This document shows positions 43,112 to 51,272 of a stretch of DNA of 64,000 nucleotides, one piece after another. The notes below the pieces were generated by a model, which worked only from the letters and a program-made list of their open reading frames with translations, ran no database searches and was not told the origin of the DNA. Position numbers and translations under genes: made by a program. How positions within the stretch are numbered: the stretch's first letter is position 1; the number at the start of each line of letters is the position of its first letter. Origin of the DNA: Streptomyces sp. NBC_01445 (lineage in GTDB: Bacteria; Actinomycetota; Actinomycetes; Streptomycetales; Streptomycetaceae). The stretch is from NCBI RefSeq assembly GCF_035918235.1, contig NZ_CP109485.1, positions 6,921,001 to 6,985,000 on the forward strand, in the 5' to 3' direction.

Positions 43112-44506
43112 GTGACCGCTGAGGCCATGGAGGCGGGCCCCCGGGCCCGCTCCTCCGCCGACGGTGACCGTCCGTTGCGCATCGCTCTCCTTACGTACAA
43201 GGGGAACCCGTTCTGCGGCGGGCAGGGCGTCTACGTACGCCATCTGTCCCGCGAACTCGCCCGGCTCGGGCACCAGGTCGAGGTCATCGGCTCCCAGCCG
43301 TACCCCGTCCTCGACGACGGCGAGGACCTGCTGGGGCTCCGGCTCACCGAGCTGCCCAGCCTCGACCTGTACCGCAGCCCCGACCCGTTCCGCACCCCCA
43401 AGCGCGACGAGTACCGCGACTGGGTGGACGCGCTCGAGGTCGGCACCATGTGGACCGGCGGCTTCCCCGAACCCCTCACGTTCTCGCTGCGCGCCCGGCG
43501 CCATCTGCGGGCGCGGCGCGGCGAGTTCGACATCGTGCACGACAACCAGACGCTGGGCTACGGCCTGTTGGGCGGGCCCGCCGCGCTCGGCGCGCCCCTC
43601 GTGACCACGATTCACCACCCCATCACCGTCGACCGGCAGCTGGAGATCGACGCCGCGCCCGACTGGAAGCGGCGCGCCTCCGTACGGCGCTGGTACGCGT
43701 TCACGCGGATGCAGAAGCGCGTCGCCCGCCGCCTGCCGTCCGTGCTCACCGTCTCCGGGACCTCGCGCCAGGAGATCGTCGACCACCTCGGCGTGCGCCA
43801 GGACCGGATCCGCGTCGTACACATCGGCGCCGACACCGACCTGTTCTCGCCCGACCCTTCGGTCGCCGAGGTGCCGGGCCGCATCGTGACGACGTCCAGC
43901 GCCGACGTCCCCCTCAAGGGACTCGTCTTCCTCGTCGAGGCGCTCGCCAAGGTCCGCACCGAGAACCCGGCCGCCCACCTCGTCGTCGTCGGCAAGCGCG
44001 CCGAGGACGGGCCCGTCGCCGCGGCCATCGAGAAGTACGGCCTCGAAGGCGCCGTGTCCTTCGTCAAGGGCATCACCGACGCCGAACTCGTCGACCTCGT
44101 ACGGTCGGCGGAGGTCGCCTGCGTGCCCTCCCTGTACGAGGGCTTCTCGCTGCCCGCGGCGGAGGCCATGGCCACCGGCACCCCCCTGGTCGCCACCACC
44201 GGCGGAGCGATCCCCGAGGTCGCCGGGCCCGACGGGGAGACCTGCCTCGCGGTGCCCACCGGCGACGCGGGCGCGCTGGCCACCGCGCTCGGCAGACTCC
44301 TGGACGACCCGCGGCTGCGGGCGCGGCTCGGCGCCGCCGGACGCGAACGCGTCCTCGGGAACTTCACCTGGGCCCGCGCGGCGCTCGGCACCGCCGAGCT
44401 CTACCGCGAGTCCATCGCCCGCTCGGCCGGCCGGACCACCGGCGCCGCGGCCACCACCCCTCTCGAACGTGCAGGATCCGACCGCGAAAGCAGGGCCACG
44501 TGCTGA
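43112..44506 (+). CDS. Glycosyltransferase family 4
   Basis: A 464-aa GT-B enzyme. N-terminal fold: RIALLTYKGNPFCGGQGVYV, VRHLSRELARLGHQVEVIGS; C-terminal nucleotide-sugar site with the E-x7-E motif PSLYEGFSLPAAEAMATG, and GGAIPEVAGPDGE. Donor and acceptor are unknown. GTG at 43112 follows GAAGGGGG. It starts a three-gene unit with a methyltransferase (7-nt overlap) and an alpha/alpha-barrel protein (4-nt overlap). The KstR site 55 bp upstream raises the possibility of a sterol or lipid substrate. Confidence 0.9.
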   Translation: MTAEAMEAGPRARSSADGDRPLRIALLTYKGNPFCGGQGVYVRHLSRELARLGHQVEVIGSQPYPVLDDGEDLLGLRLTELPSLDLYRSPDPFRTPKRDEYRDWVDALEVGTMWTGGFPEPLTFSLRARRHLRARRGEFDIVHDNQTLGYGLLGGPAALGAPLVTTIHHPITVDRQLEIDAAPDWKRRASVRRWYAFTRMQKRVARRLPSVLTVSGTSRQEIVDHLGVRQDRIRVVHIGADTDLFSPDPSVAEVPGRIVTTSSADVPLKGLVFLVEALAKVRTENPAAHLVVVGKRAEDGPVAAAIEKYGLEGAVSFVKGITDAELVDLVRSAEVACVPSLYEGFSLPAAEAMATGTPLVATTGGAIPEVAGPDGETCLAVPTGDAGALATALGRLLDDPRLRARLGAAGRERVLGNFTWARAALGTAELYRESIARSAGRTTGAAATTPLERAGSDRESRATC

Positions 44507-45231
44507 CCGTCGACTTCACCCGCTTCCCGCTCGCCGCAGGCGACCGCGTCCTCGACCTCGGCTGCGGAGCCGGGCGGCACGCGTTCGAGTGCTACCGGCG
44601 CGGGGCCCAGGTGGTCGCCCTCGACCAGAACGGCGAGGAGATCCGCGAGGTCGCCAAGTGGTTCGCTGCGATGAAGGAGGCCGGTGAGGCCCCCGCCGGC
44701 GCCACCGCCACCGCCATGGAGGGCGACGCCCTCAACCTCCCCTTCCCGGACGCCTCGTTCGACGTCGTCATCATCTCCGAGGTGATGGAGCACATCCCCG
44801 ACGACAAGGGCGTGCTCGCCGAGATGGTCCGCGTCCTCAAGCCGGGCGGCCGCATCGCCGTGACCGTGCCCCGCTACGGCCCCGAGAAGGTCTGCTGGAC
44901 CCTCAGCGACGCCTACCACGAGGTCGAAGGCGGCCACATCCGCATCTACAAGGCGGACGAACTCCTCGGCAAGATGCGCGAGGCGGGCCTCAAGCCGTAC
45001 GGCACCCACCACGCGCACGCCCTGCACTCGCCGTACTGGTGGCTGAAGTGCGCGTTCGGCGTCGACAACGACAAGGCGCTGCCCGTGCGGGCGTACCACA
45101 AGCTCCTGGTCTGGGACATCATGAAGAAGCCGGCGCTCACCCGGGTGACCGAGCAGCTCCTCAACCCGGTCGTCGGCAAGAGCTTCGTCGCGTACGCCAC
45201 CAAGCCGCACCTGCCCAAGGCCGAGGCGTGA
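44500..45231 (+). CDS. Class I SAM-dependent methyltransferase
   Basis: A 243-aa methyltransferase of the UbiE/Methyltransf_11 type: DRVLDLGCGAGRHAFECYRR (motif I), VVALDQNGEEI, MEGDALNLPFPDASFDVVI and SEVMEHIPDDKGVLAEMVRV, LKPGGRIAVTVPRYGPE. The C-terminal 80 residues (HALHSPYWWLKCAFGVDND) probably bind the acceptor. GTG start at 44500 overlaps the glycosyltransferase end by 7 nt, so the two act in one pathway. Confidence 0.9.
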   Translation: MLTVDFTRFPLAAGDRVLDLGCGAGRHAFECYRRGAQVVALDQNGEEIREVAKWFAAMKEAGEAPAGATATAMEGDALNLPFPDASFDVVIISEVMEHIPDDKGVLAEMVRVLKPGGRIAVTVPRYGPEKVCWTLSDAYHEVEGGHIRIYKADELLGKMREAGLKPYGTHHAHALHSPYWWLKCAFGVDNDKALPVRAYHKLLVWDIMKKPALTRVTEQLLNPVVGKSFVAYATKPHLPKAEA

Positions 45232-46313
45232 CGAGCCCGGAGAAGACCGAACACCTCGTCCTGCCCGGCGTACTGACCGCCGAGCAGGCCGCCGCGACCG
45301 TCCGCGGGCTCCTCGCCGTGCAGCGCGAGGACGGCGCCATACCGTGGTTCCGCGGCCACCACCTCGACCCGTGGGACCACACCGAGGCCGCCATGGCCCT
45401 CGACGCGGCCGGCGAGCACGACGCCGCCGAGCGCGCCTACGACTGGCTCGCCCGCCACCAGAACGAGGACGGCTCCTGGTACGCGGCCTACGCCGACGGC
45501 GACGCCGGTGACATCACCGACCACGGCCGCGAGACGAACTTCGTCGCCTACGTCGCCGTGGGCGCCTGGCACCACTACCTCTCCACCGGCGACGACGCCT
45601 TCCTCGACCGCATCTGGCCCACCGTGTACGCGGCCATGGAGTTCGTCCTGCGGCTCCAGCAGCCCGGCGGGCAGATCGGCTGGAAGCGCGAGCCGGACGG
45701 GACACCCGTCAACGAGGCGCTTCTGACCGGCAGTTCGTCCGTGCACCACGCGCTGCGGTGCGCCCTCGCCATCGCCGAAGAGCGCGAAGAGCCCCAGCCC
45801 GACTGGGAGTTGGCGGCCGGCAGCCTGCGGCACGCGATCCGCCGCCACCCCGAGCGGTTCCTCGACAAGGACCGCTATTCGATGGACTGGTACTACCCCG
45901 TCCTCGGCGGCGCCCTCACCGGCGCCGAGGCGGAGGAGCGCATCCAGGCGTCCTGGGACCGCTTCGTCGTCCCCGGGCTCGGTGTGCGCTGCGTCGTCCC
46001 CAACCCGTGGGTCACCGGCGGTGAGAGCGCCGAACTCGCCCTCGCCCTGTGGGCGGTGGGCGAGTCCGACCGTGCTCTGGAGATCCTCCAGTCGATCCAG
46101 CACCTGCGCGACCCGGAGTCGGGCCTGTACTGGACCGGCTACGTCTTCGACGACCGGGCGGTCTGGCCGTTGGAACTGACCGCCTGGACAGCCGGTTCGG
46201 TGCTGCTCGCCGTCGCCGCGCTCGGCGGCGACGAGGCAACCTGCTCGGTGTTCGGCGGCCGCCTCCCGGCGGGCTTCGAACCGGACTGCTGTGAGGGAAG
46301 CCCCGCTCAGTAG
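45228..46313 (+). CDS. Alpha/alpha-barrel (prenyltransferase/squalene-cyclase-like) protein
   Basis: A 361-aa cytoplasmic protein without signal peptide. Repeated helical pairs with aromatic-rich turns are visible: VQREDGAIPWFRGHHLDPWD, AYDWLARHQNEDGSWYAAY, VLRLQQPGGQIGW, YSMDWYYPVLGGALTGAEAE. It belongs to the six-hairpin or squalene-cyclase-like fold. No DXDD motif is present, so cyclase activity is doubtful; a glycan- or lipid-binding or hydrolase role is equally possible. GTG at 45228 overlaps the methyltransferase stop. Confidence 0.75.
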   Translation: MTSPEKTEHLVLPGVLTAEQAAATVRGLLAVQREDGAIPWFRGHHLDPWDHTEAAMALDAAGEHDAAERAYDWLARHQNEDGSWYAAYADGDAGDITDHGRETNFVAYVAVGAWHHYLSTGDDAFLDRIWPTVYAAMEFVLRLQQPGGQIGWKREPDGTPVNEALLTGSSSVHHALRCALAIAEEREEPQPDWELAAGSLRHAIRRHPERFLDKDRYSMDWYYPVLGGALTGAEAEERIQASWDRFVVPGLGVRCVVPNPWVTGGESAELALALWAVGESDRALEILQSIQHLRDPESGLYWTGYVFDDRAVWPLELTAWTAGSVLLAVAALGGDEATCSVFGGRLPAGFEPDCCEGSPAQ

Positions 46314-46603
46314 CGGCGCAGCCGGCCGGCGACGAAGTGCCCGACGAACAGGTACACCAGCGCCGCCAGGCCGTAGCCCGCGACCACCCGCGCCCATTCG
46401 TCGTCGAACGTGAACAGGTCGTGCGACCAGCCGGCTAGCCACAGGGCCGCGTCGTGGATGAACTGCACCAGGTCGTTGCCGCGGTTGGCTTCCAGCAGGT
46501 ACATCAGGATCCACAGGCCGAGGATCGCGGCCAGGATGTCGGCGACGACCATGACGATCGTCGCGGCTTGGTTGGTGCCTCGCGTTGCTTGGCTGGGAGA
46601 CAT
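46307..46603 (-). CDS. Small integral membrane protein
   Basis: A 98-aa protein with two predicted helices: TIVMVVADILAAILGLWILM and VVAGYGLAALVYLFVGHFVA, with an amphipathic middle segment (DAALWLAGWSHDLFTFDDEW). It ends RLRRY. Many actinobacteria have such a protein; function is unknown. Its 3' end overlaps the convergent barrel-protein gene by 7 nt. Confidence 0.75.
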   Translation of the reverse strand: MSPSQATRGTNQAATIVMVVADILAAILGLWILMYLLEANRGNDLVQFIHDAALWLAGWSHDLFTFDDEWARVVAGYGLAALVYLFVGHFVAGRLRRY

Positions 46604-46722
46604 GAAGCACTGGTTACCGCTCCACGGCGGGTGAAACCCGTACGGGCTCGCCCGAGTGGCACGGCCATGGGGCCCGGGGGACGCTGCCAGGGAGCAGCAG
46701 CACTGTGCCCTGGAGGTTCGTC

Positions 46723-47298
46723 GTGACCGGTTCCACCCTGCCCATACGCCGCGCCGTCGTGGCGCTCACCGTCAGCTCCGCGCTCCTCGTGGGCGGGACG
46801 GCGTGCAGCAGCAACGACACGAAGAAGGCCAAGGAGTCGGCCACCGTGGCCGCGGATGTGGCGGAACCGACCGCCAGCAGCTCCGCCGAGAAGCAGAAGT
46901 TCGCCAAGACGCGCTTCGTCGCCAACGCGGGGCTCGCGGCCGGCGCGACCTACCAGTGGATCGTGAAGCCGTACCGCAAGGGCAAGTTCAAGAAGGGCGC
47001 CCACGGGCGGAAGCTCGCCCTCGTCAAGGCGGGTGTCGCGGGCGCGTTCGCGTACAACAGGCTGAAGGCGGCCGTGAAGAACGCGAAGGGCGACCCGCTG
47101 CTCTCCAAGGCCGTCGCGCCGCTCACGGCGGGCATCGACAAGCTGAAGGACCTGCCGTCCAAGCTGCGCAAGGGCGACGGCGCCGCCGTCAACTCCTTCG
47201 ACGATGTCATCAACTCGGTGAAGGATGCGGGCAAGAGCGCGGGCGCCGAGGTGAAGGACAAGGTGCCGTCGGCGAAGGAGCTGTCCTCGGGCTCGTAG
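46723..47298 (+). CDS. Lipoprotein of unknown function
   Basis: A 191-aa protein with a lipoprotein signal (AVVALTVSSALLVGGTACSS; the cysteine of GTAC is the probable lipidation site). The mature part is Lys- and Ala-rich with helices such as FAKTRFVANAGLAAGATYQW, KSAGAEVKDKVPSAKEL. No domain is recognised. GTG at 46723 is preceded by GGAGG at 7 nt, better than the GTG at 46705. Single gene. Confidence 0.75.
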   Translation: MTGSTLPIRRAVVALTVSSALLVGGTACSSNDTKKAKESATVAADVAEPTASSSAEKQKFAKTRFVANAGLAAGATYQWIVKPYRKGKFKKGAHGRKLALVKAGVAGAFAYNRLKAAVKNAKGDPLLSKAVAPLTAGIDKLKDLPSKLRKGDGAAVNSFDDVINSVKDAGKSAGAEVKDKVPSAKELSSGS

Positions 47299-47326
47299 TG
47301 CCGACTCCTCAACTTGGTTTGCGGGG

Positions 47327-48337
47327 CTACGAGTTGAGCTCGGCCAGGACCCGCAGTGTGTGCGGGTCCGGGGCCAGGACCAGCAGGTCGGTGACCGGGC
47401 CCTTGCGCCACAGCTCAAGACGTTCGGCGATGCGCCCGCGCGGGCCGACCAGCGAGATCTCGTCGGCGAAGGCGTCCGGCACGGCCAGCACGGCTTCCTC
47501 GCGCCGTCCCGCGAGGAAGAGCTCCTGGACCCGGCGGGCCTCGTCCGCGTACCCCATGCGCGCCATCAGGTCCGCGTGGAAGTTGCGCTTGGCGTGGCCC
47601 ATGCCGCCGATGTAGAAGCCCAGCATCGCCTTCACCGGCAGCAGCCCCTCCGCGACGTCGTCGCAGACCGTGACGCGGGCCATCGGCGCGATCACGAAGT
47701 CCTCGGGGAGGTCCGTGAGGGACGCCTCGTAGGCGTCCGTGCGCGTCGGCGACCAGTACAGCGGGAGCCAGCCGTCCGCGATACGGGTCGTCTGCGCGAT
47801 GTTCTTCGGGCCCTCGGCGCCGAGCAGGATCGGCAGATCGGCGCGCAGGGGATGCGTGATCGGCTTCAGCGGCTTGCCGAGGCCGGTGGCGTCCTCGCCG
47901 CGATAGGGGTGCGCATGAAAGCGGCCGTCCACCTCGACCGGGCCCTCGCGCCGCAGGACCTGCCGCACCACGTCCACGTACTCGCGGGTCGCCGTGAGCG
48001 GGGACCTCGGGAACGGCCGCCCGTACCAGCCCTCCACCACCTGCGGCCCCGACAGGCCGAGCCCGAGCATCATGCGGCCGCCGGACAGATGGTCGAGGGT
48101 GAGCGCGTGCATCGCCGTCGTCGTGGGGGAGCGGGCCGCCATCTGCGCGATCGCCGTGCCCAGGCGGATACGCGAGGTGTGCGCCGCGATCCACGTCAGC
48201 GGCGTGAACGCGTCGCTGCCCCAGGACTCGGCGGTCCACACCGAGTCGTAGCCCAACCGCTCGGCCTCCTGGGCGAGTTCGAGGTGGCGCGGGTCGGGAC
48301 CGCGGCCCCAGTAACCGAGCGCGAGTCCGAGTCGCAT
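47327..48337 (-). CDS. LLM-class F420-dependent oxidoreductase
   Basis: A 336-aa luciferase-like TIM-barrel protein: LELAQEAERLGYDSVWTAES, THTSRIRLGTAIAQMAARSP-type segment, LDHLSGGRMMLGLGLSGPQV and PILLGAEGPKNIAQTTRIAD. These match actinobacterial F420-dependent enzymes often found with lipid or steroid metabolism. Start ATG at 48337, with GGGAG upstream; the ATG at 48349 overlaps that site. A CTGAC-N5-GTCAG palindrome lies 15 bp upstream, as in front of cyp125 and the FadE34-like gene. Confidence 0.88.
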   Translation of the reverse strand: MRLGLALGYWGRGPDPRHLELAQEAERLGYDSVWTAESWGSDAFTPLTWIAAHTSRIRLGTAIAQMAARSPTTTAMHALTLDHLSGGRMMLGLGLSGPQVVEGWYGRPFPRSPLTATREYVDVVRQVLRREGPVEVDGRFHAHPYRGEDATGLGKPLKPITHPLRADLPILLGAEGPKNIAQTTRIADGWLPLYWSPTRTDAYEASLTDLPEDFVIAPMARVTVCDDVAEGLLPVKAMLGFYIGGMGHAKRNFHADLMARMGYADEARRVQELFLAGRREEAVLAVPDAFADEISLVGPRGRIAERLELWRKGPVTDLLVLAPDPHTLRVLAELNS

Positions 48338-48351
48338 GGCCGCTCCCATTT

Positions 48352-48366
48352 CTGACGCACTGTCAG
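48352..48366. promoter_or_regulatory. CTGAC-N5-GTCAG palindrome upstream of LLM oxidoreductase
   Basis: CTGAC (48352-48356), spacer GCACT, GTCAG (48362-48366): perfect arms, 15 bp from the start codon. Shared with cyp125, the aldehyde dehydrogenase region and the FadE34-like gene. Confidence 0.6.
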
Positions 48367-48394
48367 TTTGTGGTTCCGGGGCGACTGTACGACA

Positions 48395-48429
48395 ACGGCC
48401 CCCCACCCGGAAGACGGGTGAGGGGCCGT
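48395..48429. terminator. Hairpin terminator downstream of the DUF5336 gene
   Basis: ACGGCCCC (48395-48402) pairs with GGGGCCGT (48422-48429), with ACCCG/CGGGT pairing inside around GAAGA. It lies downstream of the leftward DUF5336 gene and upstream of the LLM gene. Confidence 0.75.
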
Positions 48430-48450
48430 GACGCGGAAGCCGGGGCGACG

Positions 48451-49311
48451 TCAGCCGCGCTGGATCCCGGTCGTGTCCTGGAGGACGCCGCGACGGCCGT
48501 CCTGCGTCTGGGCCACCAGGCCGGGGCCGCGCTGCTCGACGGCCAGGTACCACGTGCCGGGCGCCAGCTCGGCGATCGGCGTCGGGGAGCCGTCCTCGGC
48601 GTACAGCGGACGCGGCACCGGCACCGCGAACCAGAACGGCGAGAAGTCGCCGGCCGGGGCCTGCGCGGCCTGCGGCGCGGGCGCCGCCTGCTGCTGCGGC
48701 TGGGCGGCACCGTAGGGCTGGCCCGGCTGCCCGGGCTGACCCGGCTGACCCGGCTGGGCGCCGTAGGGCTGGCCCGGCTGCTGGGCACCCGGGTAGCCGT
48801 AGGCACCGGCAGGCTGTGCGCCGTACGGCTGCGGGGCCTGCGGACGCGGGGCGCCGACGAGGGCACCCTTCAGCGCGGGCACGAGCGGCGTCGCGACAGC
48901 GGCACCGGCGAGCACGAGAGCGGCGATCAGGCCGAGGATGGCGCCCGTACCGGCACCGAACGCGTCGTCCGGGAACGTGCCGATGTTGTTCCAGCCACCC
49001 GCCGGGTCGAAGATGTTCCCCAGCGCGCTCCATGCCGCGAACACGGCGAGCGCGATGCCGAACTGGCCGAGGTCGAGACCGGCGACCTTCGGCACGGTGG
49101 GCAGCCCCCGGGCGACGACGATCAGCACCGCGGCGATGACGCCCGCGAGGAAGACGCTGAACAGGAGCGGCGCGCTCTCCCAGGCGTTCGGGAGGCTTTC
49201 GTTGCTGGAGTTCCCGTCGATCGAATAGATATCGAGGAACGAGGCGATGAACAGCAACACCGCTGCTCCGATCACCACGCCGTCGCCTCGAGTGAGGGAG
49301 CGGATATTCAC
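48451..49311 (-). CDS. DUF5336-type membrane protein with Gly/Pro/Gln-rich linker
   Basis: A 286-aa protein. Four hydrophobic segments in the first 150 residues (DGVVIGAAVLLFIASFLDIY, LLFSVFLAGVIAAVLIVVA, and two more) resemble the DUF5336/34-kDa-antigen family of actinobacteria. A repetitive linker follows with YGAQPAGAYGYPGAQQPGQP and GQPGQPGQPGQP. The C-terminal domain of about 60 residues, GTWYLAVEQRGPGLVAQTQD, faces the cytoplasm or outside. GTG start at 49311 with GAAGGA 6 nt upstream. Confidence 0.75.
   Translation of the reverse strand: MNIRSLTRGDGVVIGAAVLLFIASFLDIYSIDGNSSNESLPNAWESAPLLFSVFLAGVIAAVLIVVARGLPTVPKVAGLDLGQFGIALAVFAAWSALGNIFDPAGGWNNIGTFPDDAFGAGTGAILGLIAALVLAGAAVATPLVPALKGALVGAPRPQAPQPYGAQPAGAYGYPGAQQPGQPYGAQPGQPGQPGQPGQPYGAAQPQQQAAPAPQAAQAPAGDFSPFWFAVPVPRPLYAEDGSPTPIAELAPGTWYLAVEQRGPGLVAQTQDGRRGVLQDTTGIQRG
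48721..48757. repeat. 9-bp tandem repeat coding for Gln-Pro-Gly units
   Basis: Three near-identical units of CCGGCTGAC/CCGGGCTGAC occur in a row inside the DUF5336 gene, encoding the PGQ-PGQ-PGQ stretch. It is likely length-variable between strains. Confidence 0.6.
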
Positions 49312-49457
49312 TTCAGGTCCTTCGTCAGTCGTCCGGTCGTCGGCGGAGGCGTCGCTGTCGCTGATGTGCCGTGCGAAGCGCGGGGGTGGCCCCACATCGT
49401 AGGGAGACACTATCGTCCGCGCGGCGGGGGTGTCTGCCGAGATCCGCAGGGTGAGAA

Positions 49458-50471
49458 CTACCCGCGCAGGAAACTCACGATTCCGTCAGACATCCCCTGC
49501 GCCGCCTTCTGCCGCCACGCGCCGCTCGTCAACAGAGCCGCGTCCTTCGCGTCGCGCATGTTGCCGCACTCGATGAACACCTTCGGCACGGTCGAGAGGT
49601 TGAGGCCTCCCAGGTCCTTGCGCACGTCGAGGCCGGTGCCGTCGCCGATGTAGTTGGAGGGGGCCGAGCCCGTGGCGCGCAGGAAGTTGCCCGCGACGCG
49701 TTCGCCGAGATCGCGCGAGGGGCCCGCGATCGCCGTGGTGTTCGCGGAACCGGAGTTCACGGATGCGGGAAGGATCACATGGAAGCCGCGGTTGCCCGCC
49801 GCGGAACCGTCGGCGTGCACGGAGATCACGGCGTCCGCGTGCGCCTTGTTGCCGATCCGGGCGCGCTCGTCCACGCACGGGCCCCAGGAGCGGTCGCCGT
49901 TCTGGGTCAACTCGACGGTGGCGCCCTGCTGTTGGAGCAGGGTGCGCAGCCGGCGCGAGACGTCGAGGGTGAACTGGGCCTCGGTGTAACCGGCGTTGGT
50001 GGAGGTGCCGGTCGTGTCGCATTCCTTGCGGTTCGTCCCGATGTCGACGAGCCGGTTGATCTCCGTGGCGTGCTGGAAGTTGCCCGGATTGTGACCCGGG
50101 TCGATGACGACGACCTTGCCCTTGAGGGGGCCGGATCCGGCGGGCTTCGAGGAGGAGGCGGGCGGCTTCGACTTCGACGGGGTGGTGCTGGGCGACCCGT
50201 CGCCCTTCTTGCCGTCGTCGGACTTCGACGGTGAGGGGGACGAGGTATCCGTGCCCGCCGATGACGACTGGCTCGCCGCGGGCAGGGTCTTCGCGGGCTC
50301 GTTCTCGCCCGGGCCGCCCGCCACCTGCCAGATCAGCCACCCGGCGAGAGCCGTGGGCACGAGCGCGGCGAGCGTCACGGTCAGCGGACCGCCGCTGAAC
50401 CGGCGCGGCCGCCGGGGGCCGTCCCCGTCGCCGTCGAAGAAACCGTCACTGTCCGGACCTACGTATGACAC
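49458..50471 (-). CDS. N-acetylmuramoyl-L-alanine amidase (Amidase_3)
   Basis: A 337-aa membrane-anchored cell-wall amidase. A cytoplasmic acidic start (GPDSDGFFDGDGDGP) is followed by the anchor VTLAALVPTALAGWLIWQVA, a Ser/Pro/Lys linker, and the Zn amidase domain (about 115-337): VVIDPGHNPGNFQHATEI (His and Glu ligands), ISVHADGSAAGNRGFHV (His ligand), and catalytic Glu in KVFIECGNMRDAKDA. It cleaves the bond between muramic acid and the stem peptide. GTG at 50471. Confidence 0.9.
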   Translation of the reverse strand: MSYVGPDSDGFFDGDGDGPRRPRRFSGGPLTVTLAALVPTALAGWLIWQVAGGPGENEPAKTLPAASQSSSAGTDTSSPSPSKSDDGKKGDGSPSTTPSKSKPPASSSKPAGSGPLKGKVVVIDPGHNPGNFQHATEINRLVDIGTNRKECDTTGTSTNAGYTEAQFTLDVSRRLRTLLQQQGATVELTQNGDRSWGPCVDERARIGNKAHADAVISVHADGSAAGNRGFHVILPASVNSGSANTTAIAGPSRDLGERVAGNFLRATGSAPSNYIGDGTGLDVRKDLGGLNLSTVPKVFIECGNMRDAKDAALLTSGAWRQKAAQGMSDGIVSFLRG

Positions 50472-50495
50472 GTGGGTGAGCCTAACGGTCCTTCT

Positions 50496-51146
50496 TCAGA
50501 TCCCGGTGCCCGTTCGGCGCAGGACGCGCAGGGATTCCGTCGCCGAGACCTCTGTGAACGCGCCGGATTCCAGGGCCCGGAGGTAGATGCGGTACGGGGC
50601 CTGGCCCGTCCATTCGTCGATCTTGACCGGGAACACGTCGTGGATGAGGAGCAGGCCGCCCTCGGCGACGTGCGGGGCCCAGCCCTCGTAGTCGGCTGTG
50701 GCGTGCTCGTCGGTGTGGCCGCCGTCGATGAAGACGAGGCCGAGCTTGCCGCCCCAGACGGCGGCGACCTGCGGGGAACGGCCCACCAGGGCCACGACGT
50801 GGTCCTCCAGGCCGGCCGCGTGCAGCGTGCGCCGGAACGTGGGGAGGGTGTCCATGCGGCCGACGACCGGGTCCACGGTCTCCGGGTCGTGGTAGTCCCA
50901 GCCCGGCTGCTGCTCCTCGCTGCCGCGGTGGTGGTCCACGGTGAGCGCGCTCACGCCGGCCTGGCGGGCCGCGTCGGCGAGCAGGATCGTGGAGCGCCCG
51001 CAGTATGTGCCGACCTCCAGGAGCGGCAGGCCCAGCGCGGCGGCCTCGGCGGCGGCCGCGTAGAGCGCCAGCCCTTCGCCGAGAGGCATGAACCCCTTGG
51101 CGGCCTCGAAGGCGGCGAGGATCTCCGGCTTGGGCGCCGCGCTCAT
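50496..51146 (-). CDS. Class I SAM-dependent methyltransferase (Methyltransf_24-like)
   Basis: A 216-aa protein with LPLLEVGTYCGRSTILLADA as the SAM site near residue 40, LTVDHHRGSEEQQPG, GLVFIDGGHTDEHATADYEG and LLLIHDVFPVK. This is the cephalosporin-hydroxylase/Methyltransf_24-like branch. Substrate unknown. It lies 24 nt upstream of the amidase on the same strand and could be co-transcribed with it. Confidence 0.88.
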   Translation of the reverse strand: MSAAPKPEILAAFEAAKGFMPLGEGLALYAAAAEAAALGLPLLEVGTYCGRSTILLADAARQAGVSALTVDHHRGSEEQQPGWDYHDPETVDPVVGRMDTLPTFRRTLHAAGLEDHVVALVGRSPQVAAVWGGKLGLVFIDGGHTDEHATADYEGWAPHVAEGGLLLIHDVFPVKIDEWTGQAPYRIYLRALESGAFTEVSATESLRVLRRTGTGI

Positions 51147-51188
51147 GGGGTCCCCTGTCGTAGGCGTGGGTGAGGTCCGCTCATGTTG

Positions 51189-51227
51189 CCGTACGCCCCC
51201 GTCGCCGGCTGCGGCGGGGGCGTACGG
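51189..51227. terminator. Hairpin terminator after the M20 peptidase
   Basis: CCGTACGCCCCCG (51189-51201) pairs perfectly with CGGGGGCGTACGG (51215-51227). It separates the M20/permease/DUF1177 operon from the methyltransferase. Confidence 0.8.
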
Positions 51228-51272
51228 GGGGTGAGCCCGGGTCAGGGGCGATCGAGGGGGCTGAGCTGCGGG

